Position numbers and translations under genes: made by a program. A stretch of 64,000 nt of DNA, taken from NCBI GenBank assembly GCA_001692895.1, contig KV748194.1, forward strand, positions 1,794,746-1,858,745. Direction: 5' to 3'. This DNA comes from Cenococcum geophilum 1.58 (taxonomy: Eukaryota; Ascomycota; Dothideomycetes; Gloniales; Gloniaceae). Positions within the stretch are counted from its first letter, which is position 1; each line of letters begins with the position of its first letter. This document shows positions 19,480 through 30,349 of this stretch, in pieces. Under the pieces are notes generated by a model. It had not been told where the DNA came from, did not search any database, and saw nothing but the letters and a program-made list of their open reading frames with translations.

Positions 19480-20250
19480 TAAGTTAAGCTTTTCCTTTAG
19501 CTTTGCTATAAGATTTGCCTTTACTAGCTTATCCTCTTTAAGAGCTGAGAATTAGTCGTCTCGTAAGATAATTATATTATTAGTTTATATACTAACGATT
19601 CCGAATAGGGTTCCCGTGGTTATAATAAGGAAGTAGGGATTAAATATAGAAGTAGTTATTAAAAGCTTCTCTTTATAGTGCTTGCTGTAGGTAGCCTACT
19701 AGTAAGTTCCTGCCTCTGTAATTCTATATAATAGCTTAAGCATAACCATGATTATATCTTTAGGATACTAGTAACGAATTTGCTCTAGAAGGTATGCTAG
19801 TATTAAGCGCTAAAGGGGCGTCTCTAATTAAGTGTAGGCTTAAGTAATATCTCGTAAATAAACCGCTATTCTATTCTTTATTAAGGAGGGAGCTAGCGTA
19901 ATAATAACTTACTAACTAGCTTGTTAAATTATAGGAGATTACATAAGAATTACCTCCTTACTATTATTGTTGTAACCTTAGATAATAAGCCTTAATTTCT
20001 TAAATAGGGCGTTAATAGCTTTACCCTTAATCTCGTTAACCATTCTTAACTTAAAGATGCGAACTCTATTAAACTTAGTAGGGTTATACTTCTTGAATTT
20101 AAAGACTCCTCTTATAATAAGACCATTGATCTCCTGCTTATTGGATGCTTAGAAAGGAGCTCCTAGAGTTATAATACAACCTTCCTTTTAGAGCTATTTT
20201 GCGAGTTTAAAGTTAGCCTTCTCCTTAGCTGTTATAAAGGCCATTAATAA
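19480..20250 (-). pseudogene. pol: Reverse transcriptase of Copia-2
   Basis: The minus strand reads VRIFKLRMVNEIKGK (usual SRxVxEIKG), KKLRLIIQGYNN, PIIQQASQQVIITLAPSL, VYLRDIT-stop-AYTQ (usual LRDITQAYTQ), YPKDIIMVMLKLLYRITEAG (usual LYGIPEAG), then FGIVSIQTNNIIIL at about 19560-19610. In this branch the catalytic pair sits in GLQTDDT; here both Asp read Asn. Copying activity is lost. Confidence 0.82.
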
Positions 20251-20699
20251 CTTAACTCTATTCTTAATAGCAGTAATAAATTGTTCTTTAAAATTAATAA
20301 GATATTAGCGATTTTGTGATTCCTTTAGGCGACCTCTGCCGCGTTATAGTTATAGCGCATCTACTACAATTATATTAGGATTATAGTCGCCTTTTAGAGC
20401 ATATTAATTATAGTTCTCTTCTAAGGCATCTTCTAGGGCATCCTATAAAGGCTTAGAATTGTTATCTTTATAGTAAGGCTTAATAATAGTTAAATAGAAT
20501 TAAGTAGGTCCGTAAGGCATCTAAATAATATAAGTTTAACTATTAATTACAATAAGTTAGTATAGGCCTAACTATCCTCCCTTTTTACGCTATACGCGTA
20601 CCTTAGACTAAAGTGGCAGATTAAGCGTAGTTAAGGTATTTAGGCTATTTCTTATTTCTAGTACGTTGTTAACCTAGCGTGTAGCGTAGAGATATTATA

Positions 20700-21260
20700 C
20701 TTCCTTTATTGCCTTATAAATAGCCTCGGCTTATTATATAATAGAGGGAGATAGTAGAGAATTGTTAGTTATTTAAGGGTAGGCGCTAAAGACTAGTAAT
20801 ATAGGTACGAGTCTATCCAGGCTAGCGGAATTATTAACAGCTTTAATAGCCATTTATAAGGTAAGTTCTTTGCTAGCGTTTTTTAGTTTTAAAGAGATAA
20901 TCTTATATACGCGGCGTAATGGCGCGTAATATTATTTTACTTTTCTAATACTATTATATGCCTTAATAGGGACTTCCTTAACCTTAATTGCTATTGCCTT
21001 TGTCTGTTATTAAAACTCTATAAATAAGAAGTTCTTTTTTATATTATAGATAATTTAATTAGGGGGTCCTAAATAGATATTAATCTAGTATAACTAAAGG
21101 GTCTCCTATGCGTTTCTAGCTAATATATCTTTTAAGAAACGCGCGGCTTAGAAGGAGGTTAAGAAGTTAATAACTTAGAGTACTAGCTTACCGCTAAGAT
21201 ATATAACGTTAATAATAATATAGAAGTTAAAGTTGTAGTTATTCTTAAGGGTAAACTTAA
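20700..21260 (-). pseudogene. pol: Integrase core of Copia-2
   Basis: The minus strand reads NVIYLSGKLVLQVINFLTSF, KDILARNAQETLQLYQINIY, LGPPNQIIYNIKKNFLFIEF (usual IYDxGKNF; catalytic Asp reads Asn), KVKEVPIKAYNSIRKVKQYY (usual EAHNSIGKVERYH; catalytic Glu reads Lys) and LTLQMAIKAVNNSASLDRLV (usual AGPDGLVP). It lies upstream of the reverse transcriptase as in Copia. Catalytic residues are lost by G-to-A changes. Confidence 0.8.
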
Positions 21261-21699
21261 ATCGGCTAGGGGACTTCTAGTTTATTTAGTAGTAATAGTA
21301 ATACTTTATAAGATGCTTAATTGCCTTAACCTTAACTTTATAGCCTACTTACTAAAGAACCCTAAGTAATTAATAAACGGATAGGTGGCCAAAATAATAG
21401 TGTAGTTGGCGTAACTCTAACTTAGTTAAGTGGCTTTAAGTAATACTCTTTTCTAGTTAATAAAGGAGTAACTAAGGGTAACCCTACTTGCGCATAATAG
21501 GCACCTAATTATCTCCTTAGATAAGTATATTTTTAAGGTTATTAAGCTTAACGCCTAATTTATCTATATCTCTAATGTAAAATAGAAATGGGGTGTTTGT
21601 AGAAACAATATAAAAACTAATATACCCTAAGGGGGTTTAAACCCTAATTGTGCTAAGAGAGATTATAGTACCTTTGCTAAAATAAATCGTATGCTAGCC

Positions 21700-22260
21700 T
21701 GCTGTTAAATAGTTAATCTAAACAGAGCTATTAAGCTGCTAAAGGGCTTAAACTTAAGGTTCTTCTGCTATAGATACTCCTGCGGCTTTAGTATCCAGTA
21801 TAATACTATAGAAGACGTTCGCTGAGTATCTATTGTTAAAGGAAAACACGAAGCTCTCCTTTAGCTTATTAAAGATATTTAACTTCGTAATAGAATAGAG
21901 CGTAGATTAGTTATTAAGGATAGCGACAGTTTATATGCTATTTACCTCACTATACTTAGTAAAGTATTAGTTAGGTAAGTAGTCCTTAATTTCTATATTT
22001 ATAAGGAGTTGTTTAGTCTTATTAACCTTACCCTTAAGGTCTTTTACGCCTTTATATTAAACTAGGAAGCTTTAGAAGTAGGCCGTAGTAACCTCGCAAT
22101 TTCTAACGTTTTTTATACTCTAACGGAACTTATTATATGCCTCTTTTCGCTTATTAATGGAGTGTCTAATTAACTAGTAATTTAGCTTCTTATAAACATA
22201 GCATTTCTTTTAATAATTACTTTAAAATGAACCTTTATAAGGACCTCTATAATTACCTTA
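21700..22260 (-). pseudogene. pol: Zinc-knuckle remnant and protease of Copia-2
   Basis: At about 22180-22205 the minus strand reads KKCYVYKKLNYQLIRHS, a CCHC knuckle whose second Cys and His are Tyr. Downstream, VFYSIILDTKAAGVSIAE at about 21775-21815 is the protease active site, with D-T-G changed to D-T-K. Between them are KVNKTKQLLINI and IQTVAILNNQSTLYSITKLN. Confidence 0.7.
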
Positions 22261-22280
22261 TAGTTAACATTAATTATACC

Positions 22281-22355
22281 NTCTTCNNTATTCCCTACCG
22301 CGGCNACTATATATTTAATTAGTNTAGTTATAATNNTNTTNGTTAGGAATACTTN
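22281..22355. other. Cluster of ambiguous bases (N) in Copia-2 gag
   Basis: Single and double N bases are scattered through otherwise readable sequence, not as a gap run. Similar clusters are at 36211-36278, 37816-37883 and 44381-44442, and single N at 17896 and 48054. All lie in repeated elements, so unresolved differences between repeat copies are the likely cause. Confidence 0.7.
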
Positions 22356-22359
22356 GTTA

Positions 22360-23514
22360 GGTAGGGTTTTCGGTATAGAACTATTAAGATTCTTATATTT
22401 ATATTACAGTACCTACAGCAAAGCGTAGCTTAGTATATACTCCTTTAAATATATCTATAGGTTTATATAGCGCTAAGTTATACTTAGGAACGCTATAGCA
22501 TGCTAAGATAACCTAGTCCCTTAGGCTGTTCTTATTTTGGTAAGTTTTAGTAAGGCTATATTAGATTTTCTAGAGTTTATTAAAGAGTAGTTAAAGGTAC
22601 TCTAAATAAGTTTTTGTTAGGTTAAAAGTAATAACTCTCTAAAACGTAGTCTCCCGCTATTTAAATATATAAAGTTAGCGATTCTTATTAGTCTTAAAGT
22701 GGGCTCTAATAAGCTGAAGCATTATATTAAAGTTATAGTTTTTACCTATAATATAGTTGTAATAGAATATTACCGCCCGTCCCTTTAACATAATAGAGAA
22801 AGTATAATAGTACTAGTGGCGTTAAATTCTAACCTTATTATAATAGTTATAAAAGACCTATAGTTTTGCTCTAAGTATATTATACAGTTTTCCTCTAAAC
22901 TTTTTCTCTTTATCCGAATATACCTTTATTAGATTCGTGACTTCTTATAATAAAGGCTTACTAGTTAGCTAGAGTAGAGGAGGTAGAGGCGGAGTAACTC
23001 TAAGTAGGAGAGCACCTCTAGGTGGGAGAGTAGCTCTAAGTAGGGGGTTAGCGTTTTAGGGGTTTTAATATAAATTAAAGTTGCCTTCCGAAGAATATAG
23101 GTTGTTTTTAGGTTTCCGTAGTTAATGTATAATCTTAGCTTCTGTCTATATTGGTTCTTCTATACTAGTAATAACGGCCTAAATATTACTAGTAATTAGG
23201 TTACTATTCTTAGTAATATATACCCTATTCCTATAAAGGAAGTCTTAAAAGTTCCAAACAATATTAACATTGCTAAGTGCCTAGGTATTAGTAGTCCATC
23301 CTACAAAATCCTCCCTAAAATCCTCCTATAGTTATAAGTTAGCGTAATATCCATTTTAATATAATATAATATAGTGTAGGAGAAAGCCATTAACTTGTTT
23401 TACGGTATAAGTTGTTATATTAAAGGCGAATTCGTTCTAATCTTTATTAATAAGTTTCGTGTGCTTAGCTACCCCTAGTAGTAAAGAGTCTTTCTAGTTA
23501 TTTAAGGTAGGCAT
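22360..23514 (-). pseudogene. gag: gag of Copia-2
   Basis: Start codon on the minus strand at 23514-23512: MPTLNNQKDSLLLGVAKHTK, LINKDQNEFAFNITTYTVKQ, DFREDFVGWTTNTQALSNVN, then an acidic and Pro/Leu-rich stretch, IKVYSDKEKKFRGKLYNILR, FYNYYNKVRI, FSIMLKGRAVIFYYNYIIGK and FKTNKNRQLYIFKQREITF. This has the layout of fungal Copia Gag. The N-terminal 130 codons have few stops. The next part (22281-22355) carries many ambiguous N bases. The start is chosen because translation before it is not conserved and a repeat-rich leader precedes it. Confidence 0.75.
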
Positions 23515-23568
23515 AGCTATGTTTTCGGAGGAAGGGAAGTATTATTGGTGTAGGGATTATTATTTAGT

Positions 23569-23623
23569 ACGCGTTTGTAATGTGTATTTATTGTTTAGTA
23601 CGCGTTTGTCATTTAGTACGCGT
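23569..23623 (-). promoter_or_regulatory. Three ACGCGT repeats in the Copia-2 leader
   Basis: TTTAGTACGCGTTTGT-like units at about 23569, 23600 and 23618, between the 5' LTR and the gag start. The core ACGCGT equals the yeast MluI cell-cycle box. Copia-1 has three such cores in the same place. Any regulatory role is inference. Confidence 0.4.
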
Positions 23624-23649
23624 TCGTGACGTATATTTGCGGTTATAGG

Positions 23650-23818
23650 GCTTAGGACCAGTTCTAGCCTTAAATCGCGAAGACTTATAAAGCATATTGT
23701 TCTGTGTAATAAACGTAAGAATCTATAATCTTAGAAAGGCTTAGGACTAGTTCTAGCCTTTAGATCCTTAGATTTGTAAAAGAGTTCTATTTAAGGTTTA
23801 GGACCAGTTCTAACCTTA
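23650..23818 (-). repeat. Three copies of a 22-bp direct repeat in the Copia-2 leader
   Basis: GGCTTAGGACCAGTTCTAGC and variants at 23650, 23739 and 23796. They sit in the untranslated leader between LTR and gag. They could be RNA structure, packaging or promoter elements; the sequence alone does not say which. Confidence 0.6.
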
Positions 23819-23925
23819 AAAGATAGCTTTCTCTAGCATGAGTAGTACTAGTATAGTGGCTTATCTCTTCTTGGTGGAATACCTAGCTGTTTTATAATAT
23901 AATAGTAAAGTTAATTACTAATCAG

Positions 23926-24119
23926 TGTTAGTTATATAAGGGGACATTACGTAGCTACGGTTCGTAGATAGTATGATAATTATTATTCTCTTCTTGAAGA
24001 AAGGGGTGAGGAACTTAAGGTTCCTTACCACGCTAGTGCCGCGGCGGCATGTAATGGCAACTTACTATACGTGACGGCAATATGCCTTATATGGTGACCA
24101 TTTGCCTTTATTCCTAACA
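23926..24119 (-). repeat. 5' LTR of Copia-2 (194 bp)
   Basis: TGTTAGTTATATAAGGGGAC ... TTATTCCTAACA; the upstream end of the minus-strand element. Followed by TSD GTAAT at 24120-24124. Confidence 0.92.
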
Positions 24120-24124
24120 GTAAT

Positions 24125-24320
24125 ACTATTTAACTATCTATAGTCGATACACAGCCTTAGTTTACCGTTTTTCTTTGGTATAAATAGTACTGAATAACCC
24201 GCTAATAACTGTAATGGTCTAATATATCCTTTTTATAAAATTTTCTAAATAAACTCTTTTAGTGCTCTACCTTCTTCTTTAGTAAGCTTATAGATTGGAA
24301 AGAACCTTAGACTTATTCCT
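24125..24320 (-). pseudogene. pol: Reverse transcriptase of Gypsy-1a, N-terminal part
   Basis: The minus strand reads RFFPIYKLTKEEGRALKEFI, KGYIRPLQLLAGYSVLFIPK and [15 protein letters not shown], the classic Gypsy RT start (usual form FVKKKDGxLRxCVDYRxLN). The frame stops at the GTAAT duplicated by Copia-2 and resumes at 18073. CIDYRQLN is fully intact, and this stretch holds few RIP stops. Confidence 0.88.
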
Positions 24321-24559
24321 AGTTCTAATTCTATTTTATAGTTCTATGCTATATACTTTAATAACTTTTTACTTTCTAGTGACCATAGTTTTTTACTATA
24401 CTTGTGGTATTTCTTTAGTATATAACTTAGTCCCTTTTCTATTTCTTTATAGGTCGCTCCTACTTAGTACTATACTAACTTAGCTTATTGTTATATCTTG
24501 TGTTATTAAGTATCCCTAATATTAACCTAACCTATAACCCAATTAATCCTTAGATTGTA

Positions 24560-24850
24560 TTTTTGTAACTAAGGCATTCCTAATACTGCCTTATTATTCC
24601 CTAATAGTAATATATTAAAAGACATCTTAATCTATCTCCCTTTAATAGTTAACTAAATAGGTCCTGTTTTAAGATTAATAATACCTCCTTTATAGGCTAT
24701 TAGATCTCCTAAAATCGTAACTAATAGGTAAGGGTGTTCCTTTTTTCTATGCGGTAATCCCATTCTTTTAACTGCTGTTAGTAAGATATGGTTCCTTATT
24801 ACTCTACTATCTATTAATGCTTCAAACTGTTAATCTTGCTATTTAACTTA
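24560..24850 (-). pseudogene. pol: Protease of Gypsy-1a
   Basis: The minus strand reads FEALIDSRVIRNHILLTAVK, where the active site D-S-G has become D-S-R (GGA to AGA). Then come LVTILGDLIAYKGGIINLKT, KMSFNILLLGNNKAVLGMPQ and LGMPQL (usual ILGxPWL). It lies between gag and reverse transcriptase as in Ty3/Gypsy elements. Confidence 0.75.
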
Positions 24851-24859
24851 TAAATTTAG

Positions 24860-25885
24860 GTGTTATCCTTAAATTCCTTTAAGGGTTTAAGGCTTTACTA
24901 CTGGTTCCCTCTAGTTCCGTAGGCCTCTACTTTTCCTAACTATTGGCTGCTTAATCCTATTTATACTTAGTCCACGTTTAGCCAATACTTAGTTCGCTTT
25001 TTATTTTTAATATACTATAGACACGTATTCTCTAGGCACTCCCACTACTATCGTCCGTCTAGGTATTCTTCCGTAAGAAATCTTCCTAGTTAAAGTGTTA
25101 AGTCCCCTTAGCTTTATACTTCCATTAGGTGCTAACTATATTTCGCCTTATCTAATAACTAGTATATCCTTATTAAGTACTTCCGGTTCTTATCCTTGGG
25201 TGCTCTATATATATTATATATATTATCTATATATGCGATCCATGCTAATATATAATATGCTTAATGTCTTAGGTTAACTCTTAGCTCGTCTTTATCCTTA
25301 AGTTTAAACCTTTCTTATATTAATCTAAGCGTTGCAACTTCGTTCGCAGGTACTATAATTTGCCTCTCGCTTCTCTAGTCCTCTAATTGCTCCTCTAGAT
25401 CTTTTAACATTATAATTAAGGCTCCTTTAATATAACTTATAGCCTTTTCTATAATCGGGTGGTCTTGGATAACTTTCTTATCTAACTATATATAGAAATC
25501 TTCCTAGTCGTTATTATATCGTTGCCTATACCACTTTTAGTATAGCCCTTTAAGTATATACGGCTTATCCGTAAAGAAGTATCTTCTTATTACTGCGTCG
25601 TGACAGCCCTTTATATATCGTTTCTTAAACCTAGTAGGGATCACTAGATCCTCTTTATCTTCTAATTTAGTAAGCCACTTAGCTCTTAGTATGCCTATTC
25701 TAGGTCTATTAGTAATTCTTTATATAGGTACTCTATCCCTTATACGACCTAGTATACTAAATCTCTTATCTAGTTTCTGTTCTTGCTATAAGATAATTCT
25801 TACTCTAAATTCCTCTATAGTTTCTTTCCTTTCGCATCTTATAAGTGGATCCTTAAAGTCTTCCTACTTTTTAATCTTAGTATTG
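24860..25885 (-). pseudogene. gag: gag C-terminal part of Gypsy-1a
   Basis: The minus-strand continuation of gag between the protease and the Gypsy-1b insertion. Frame pieces are short and I cannot point to an intact zinc knuckle. It matches the 31367-30340 part of Gypsy-1b along its length. It stops at TATTG (25881-25885), the target-site duplication of Gypsy-1b, and resumes at 40155. Confidence 0.6.
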
Positions 25886-26310
25886 TGTAACGGAACCTTG
25901 TAGCAAGAACTACAATAGGCTCGTCAATAGGCTAGGTGTGTAGGAAAGGCAAGTATAAAAGTCAACAACGTAATAATAACTGGTGGAGTGGTTGCCTAAC
26001 AGATTAACTCCAATTATATTCTAAGAATTACTATAAGGAAAAAACTATCTAGGTAGGGACTAAGGGTCCTTAAATACACAACCATACTCCTATAAAACCC
26101 TTCTTATACATAATATACGTCTTATATATAAGGTACGTAAGTTCCTCTTATTCCTCTTATTTAATACGTAGTATATTATATAACCTCAGTTACTATTCCT
26201 TATTATATAGTTCTACCAGTTCTATCCTAGACCGTACTTAAATTAACTAACTAGCTTTTTCTAACTCTTCCCTAAGTAGTTATAATATAGTACTTAAAGC
26301 GTCCATAACA
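25886..26310 (-). repeat. 3' LTR of Gypsy-1b (425 bp)
   Basis: TGTAACGGAACCTTGTAGCA ... GCGTCCATAACA. It keeps the original TG end. Followed by the same polypurine tract as Gypsy-1a (about 26311-26335). Confidence 0.92.
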
Positions 26311-26731
26311 CTATCTCCCTCCTCTTTATCTTCGTCCTTAAAGATTTAAAACATCTCTAAGTTATTTACTAGAGGTATAATATCCGTTTAATTAATTTAG
26401 TTAATATTATTACTTATTATACCTAAAGCAATTTCTTCTTTATACGCCCAACGTCGTGCCCGCACTATTACTGCGATATTATCTCTTAGTAAGATTATAT
26501 TATTTCTATATTCTCGTTGTTTAAAAGAGGGGTTGGTTTATATTACGTTAGTAAATCCTACTTCGTAATAACCGTCCTCTTGCTTAGAGTGCACTAGAGC
26601 GAATATTTATTCGTCCTATAATATTCGCTCTACCTCTAATACTAAATATGCGCGACCTATTACCCTTAATAGTCATCTAGTTCCCTAATTAATTTATCTT
26701 AGGGTTTTATATTTAATCTACTACTACGCGG

Positions 26732-27070
26732 CTAGATAGTAAACTATCTTAAGCCCTTACTAAGTTAGAACGTTCTTATAATACGGAATAGAAGGCCCTA
26801 GATACTTAGATCGCGGCATCTACTTAATTACTTCGCCTTAAGAAGGTTTATAAGAAGGTCTATTTTAAGAAGTAGAAGCTAGTAGAATAAGGTTTATAGG
26901 AACTTAGTAATAAAAGAATAGATTCTCTTCTAATAGAGAAGAAAATAGATCCGAGTAGTTTAGCAACTACTCTTCTTAGGTCCCCCTTAGGTAACTCATT
27001 CTTTAGTAATTCTTCTTTATTAATACTGCCTAACCTAATCTCTTCCGATACTCCTATACCTTTCTTATAG
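26732..27070 (+). pseudogene. Antisense coiled-coil-like frame in Gypsy-1b
   Basis: The same plus-strand frame as 15206-15544, with the same 113-codon length and end: LDSKLS, ALTKLERSYNTE, KALDT, LLRLKKVYKKVYFKK, KLVE, ELSNKRIDSLLIEKKIDPSS, TTLLRSPLGNSFFSNSSLLI. In-frame stops are TAA/TAG at Gln-like positions. Amino-acid differences from Gypsy-1a are those expected from transitions (A/T, K/E, I/T). It lies antisense to gag-pol between the chromodomain and the polypurine tract. Function unknown. Confidence 0.55.
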
Positions 27071-27079
27071 CATTCTTTA

Positions 27080-27220
27080 AATTTTCTAGTAGTTCCTAGG
27101 TAGTCTTAGTATAGCCTATCCACTTAACCTTATACTATATTTTGTCGTTAATGTCCTTATAACTAATAATACTTAAAACTTGCCATTTATCTTCTTCTTA
27201 TCCTCTATACATATCTGCTT
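27080..27220 (-). pseudogene. pol: Chromodomain of Gypsy-1b
   Basis: Corresponds base for base to the chromodomain of Gypsy-1a (offset 11526). It shows the same order, integrase tail YKVD then the YKVK-type core, with RIP changes of its own. Confidence 0.6.
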
Positions 27221-27479
27221 TATAAACTAGTGGCTTAATATTCCTCTATACTAGCTCTAGCATTATAATATACTATATAGGGTAGATCTTTATTTTAGCT
27301 AATAGGTTTAACTTAAACGTGACCGGTAAAATCTTCTGCGAAATTTTAAAAGGTCTTAGTCTAACATAGTCCAACTTCTTACTTAGTTATTAACTCTTAA
27401 AATTTTTGTATAGTAGCTATACTTTATCTCCCTCCTTAAGATCTAGTCCCTTAGATCTTTTAGCGTTATAATACCTTTT

Positions 27480-28410
27480 TATTTTTTCTTATACCTTCTT
27501 TACTAATTCCGTAAGGTCTATATAAAGATTTATTAGTATCTTTATTCTTTCTTTAGCTATACTACTCGTTTTCTTTACTTGCTATGGTAATAACGATATT
27601 CTTAGCTTATATCTATAATTTACCTTAAATAGTAATATGCCTATTCCTTCTTAAGGTATTATATTATATGCAAACTATATAACTAGTAATAACAATACCT
27701 AATTATTCTATGCATAGTTAATATAATGCCTTAGATACTATTCTAGTGTCTAATTTAATCTCTTTATTTAACTATTTGTCTACGGATAATATATAGTGGA
27801 AGTTGCTACTTAAACTCCTTACTCTACTAAGAATACTTCCTAGAATACTACTATAAATCTTAGATCCCTATCCAATATAATTTTACTTAGTGCTCTATAT
27901 CTTATAAACACTTCTTTAATATAGATTTTAGTAATATCTTCCGCTAATATTTCTTTTATATATGCTATAAAGTATCCCCACTTTATAAGCTTATTTACTA
28001 TTACTAAGATTACATTATAATCTTGTCCGGTAATAGGATCTCTTAACTTTAGTAACTTTACGATAAAATCCTATAATATAACCTCCTATGGTCTCTCTAG
28101 TATCTTAATAGGTTATAGCCCTCTATATAGCTTATACCTTATTAGTTTATTTCTTTAGCATTCTAGATATTTCTTTATCACTTTTCTCGCAATATTCTAG
28201 ATTTTGTTAATAATATACTCTTCCTAGAGTCTTAACACTAAGCCTATAGCTCTATTATGTCCTTAAGTTATTCCCTTATAGAAATCTTCCATAAAATGCT
28301 CTGCTATGCTTCTTAGGATATACTTTACTTCGCGGTTTTTGTATATATCTGTCTATAGATCTTCTAGCTATGCCTCTAGAATTCTTTATACCTAAAAGCT
28401 TTCTAGTATC
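27480..28410 (-). pseudogene. pol: Integrase of Gypsy-1b
   Basis: The collinear counterpart of the Gypsy-1a integrase (15950-16880). The same landmarks are seen on the minus strand: the KPYGGL-type join, the core with VIVxKLIK, the LDRDLR-type strand and the C-terminal YNTTPQ-like segment. Independent stops and changes relative to Gypsy-1a show that the two copies were mutated separately. Confidence 0.72.
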
Positions 28411-28519
28411 TTATAGACCTTCTTTAGTTCGTTGTTTTTTTAAGTTGCTATAATCTTCGGATAATTATACCTAATTAATCCGTCTGTGTCTTTTCGCAGT
28501 AAAGCCCCTAATAGCTTTT

Positions 28520-28930
28520 TATCATTTTGTAGTTTAGCTTTTTAACTTAAAGCATCCGCTCTTATATTATCTATACCCTTAATATACTAAATCTTAAAAT
28601 AGTATTCTATAAGTATCTCTACCCATCTAACCTATCTTTAGTTAAGTTCCTTTGTTATTAGAAACCCTATTAGGTTTTTATAATCCATCTTAACTATAAA
28701 TAGTTTCTCTATACCTTATAAGAATACTCTTTATTTCTTTAGTGCTATAACTATACCTAATAACTCCTTATTATAGATATTATAGTTTAACTCTAGTAGT
28801 ATTATTTTCCAACTATAGTATGCTACTAGGTGCTATCCATCCTAATATTTCTATATTAAGTATACCCCTAGTATAAAGTCTAATATATTTATTTCTACAA
28901 CCGTCTTTAGTTATAGTTAATAGATTTTAA
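28520..28930 (-). pseudogene. pol: RNase H of Gypsy-1b
   Basis: Collinear with 17000-17400 of Gypsy-1a. The minus strand shows the YNIYNKELLGIV box and the DxKNLIGFL strand. RIP-damaged. Confidence 0.68.
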
Positions 28931-29089
28931 GAACTAGCTCCTAGGTAAACAATTCTTTAACCTTTTTAAATAGCTCTTATTGTTCCTTTCCCTATACCTA
29001 TAGTTCTTTTTTCTTTATTAATTACGTAAATAGTTTAATGTCCTTTAACTATTACGCTATAAACCTTCTACAGTAATTACAAACCCCTA

Positions 29090-29790
29090 AAAATAATCTT
29101 AATTGTATAACGTTCTCTAGTTCTTACTAATTTACTATAGCCTTAATCTTCTTTAGATTTATGCTAAGTTAGCCTAGTTTAATAATAAATCTAATAAAAT
29201 CGGTCTTCCTTATAAAGAACTCGTATTTCTTAATTGCTACTGGTATTTATTTTTTCTATAGTCTCTTTAAAACCCATTTAACGTATTCCCCGTATTCTTC
29301 CTTAGTTATTAAGTAGATAATAATATCGTTAAGGTATACTATAATGAATTTATCTAAGTGTTCTCCTAATATATTATTAATACGCTTCTAGAACGTTGCT
29401 AGTGCGTTTATAAGCCTAAATTGTATAACTGATAGTTTATATAGTCCTTCCTTTAACCTAAAGGCTGCCTTTTATTTGTCGCCTTCCTTAATCCTAATCT
29501 AATAGTACGCCTATCTTAGATCTATCTTTATAAAGATTTACGCGTTACCTATTCTATCTTAGATCTCGCTAATTAAGGGTAAAAAATACCTATTCTTTTT
29601 AGTGATGCTGTTTAACTGTCTATAGTTAATACACAGCCTTAGTTTATTATTCTTCTTTAGTACAAATAGTACTAAATATCCTACTAATAACTACGATAGT
29701 CTAATATATCCCTTTTATAGGTTTTCTTAAATAAACTCTTTTAATACTCTACCTTCTTCTTTAGTAAGCTTATAGATTGGAAAGAACCTT
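29090..29790 (-). pseudogene. pol: Reverse transcriptase of Gypsy-1b (uninterrupted)
   Basis: The same protein as in Gypsy-1a but without the Copia-2 insertion; the single GTGAT at 29602-29606 marks the empty target site. The minus strand carries the LTKEEGRALKE segment, the DYRQLN region, IRIKEGDK, RINNVLGEHLDKFIIVYLND (box at about 29322-29340) and the CxFF strand. Only the first catalytic Asp reads Asn here (YLND), while Gypsy-1a has lost both. Confidence 0.82.
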
Positions 29791-30039
29791 AAACTTATTT
29801 CTAGTTTTAATTCTATCTTATAGTCCTATATTATATACTTTAACAGCTTTTTACTTTCCGGTGACCATAGTTTTTTGCTATACTTATAGTATCTTTTTAG
29901 TACATAACTTAAGTCTTACTTAGTCTCCTTATATATCGCTCCAACCTAATACTATACCAACTTAGCTTATTATTATATTTTGCGGCGTTAAGTATCTCTA
30001 ATATTAACCTAACCTATAATCTAATTAATTTTTAGATTA

Positions 30040-30340
30040 TATTTCTATAACTAAGGCATTCCTAATACTGCCTTATCCCTTCCTAATAGTAGGATATTAA
30101 AAGATATCTCAATTTGTCTTTTTTTAATGGTTATCTAAATAGGTCCTATTTTAAGATTAATGATCCCTCCTTTATAGGCTATTAGATCTCCTAAAATTAT
30201 AACTAATAGGTAAGGTTGCTCCTTCTATCTATAAGGTAAACCTATTCTCTTAACTGCTGCTAGTAAGATATAGTTCCACGTTGCTCTACTATCTATTAGC
30301 GCTTTAAACTACTAATCTTACCATTTAACTTATAAATTTA
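30040..30340 (-). pseudogene. pol: Protease of Gypsy-1b
   Basis: Collinear with the Gypsy-1a protease (offset about 5482). The LIxS active-site region and the ILGDLIAYKGGIINLKT-like strand are recognisable on the minus strand. RIP-damaged. Confidence 0.6.
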
Positions 30341-30349
30341 GGTGTCGTC

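Larger units (their letters stand above)
18079..24119 (-). mobile_element. Copia-2, full-length Ty1/Copia element inside Gypsy-1a
   Basis: Two 194-bp LTRs and a 5-bp TSD GTAAT (18074-18078 and 24120-24124). Total 6041 bp. The Gypsy-1a reverse transcriptase reads through when the element and one GTAAT are removed (NSIT before, RYLLPL after). Minus strand order: leader, gag, protease, integrase, reverse transcriptase, RNase H. The reverse transcriptase box is of the IQTDD type seen in one group of fungal Copia elements, here IQTNN. Directly inside the right-hand (5') LTR the minus strand reads CTGATTAGTAATT; Copia-3 has CTAATTAGTAGAC there, so CTRATTAGTA may be a shared primer-binding site. Confidence 0.9.

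Noticed and set aside
24295-25903. Open plus-strand frames of 60-70 codons
   Set aside because: They are shadows of the Gypsy-1a protease and gag on the minus strand, rich in Leu/Ser/Tyr as expected for the complement of RIP-damaged coding sequence.
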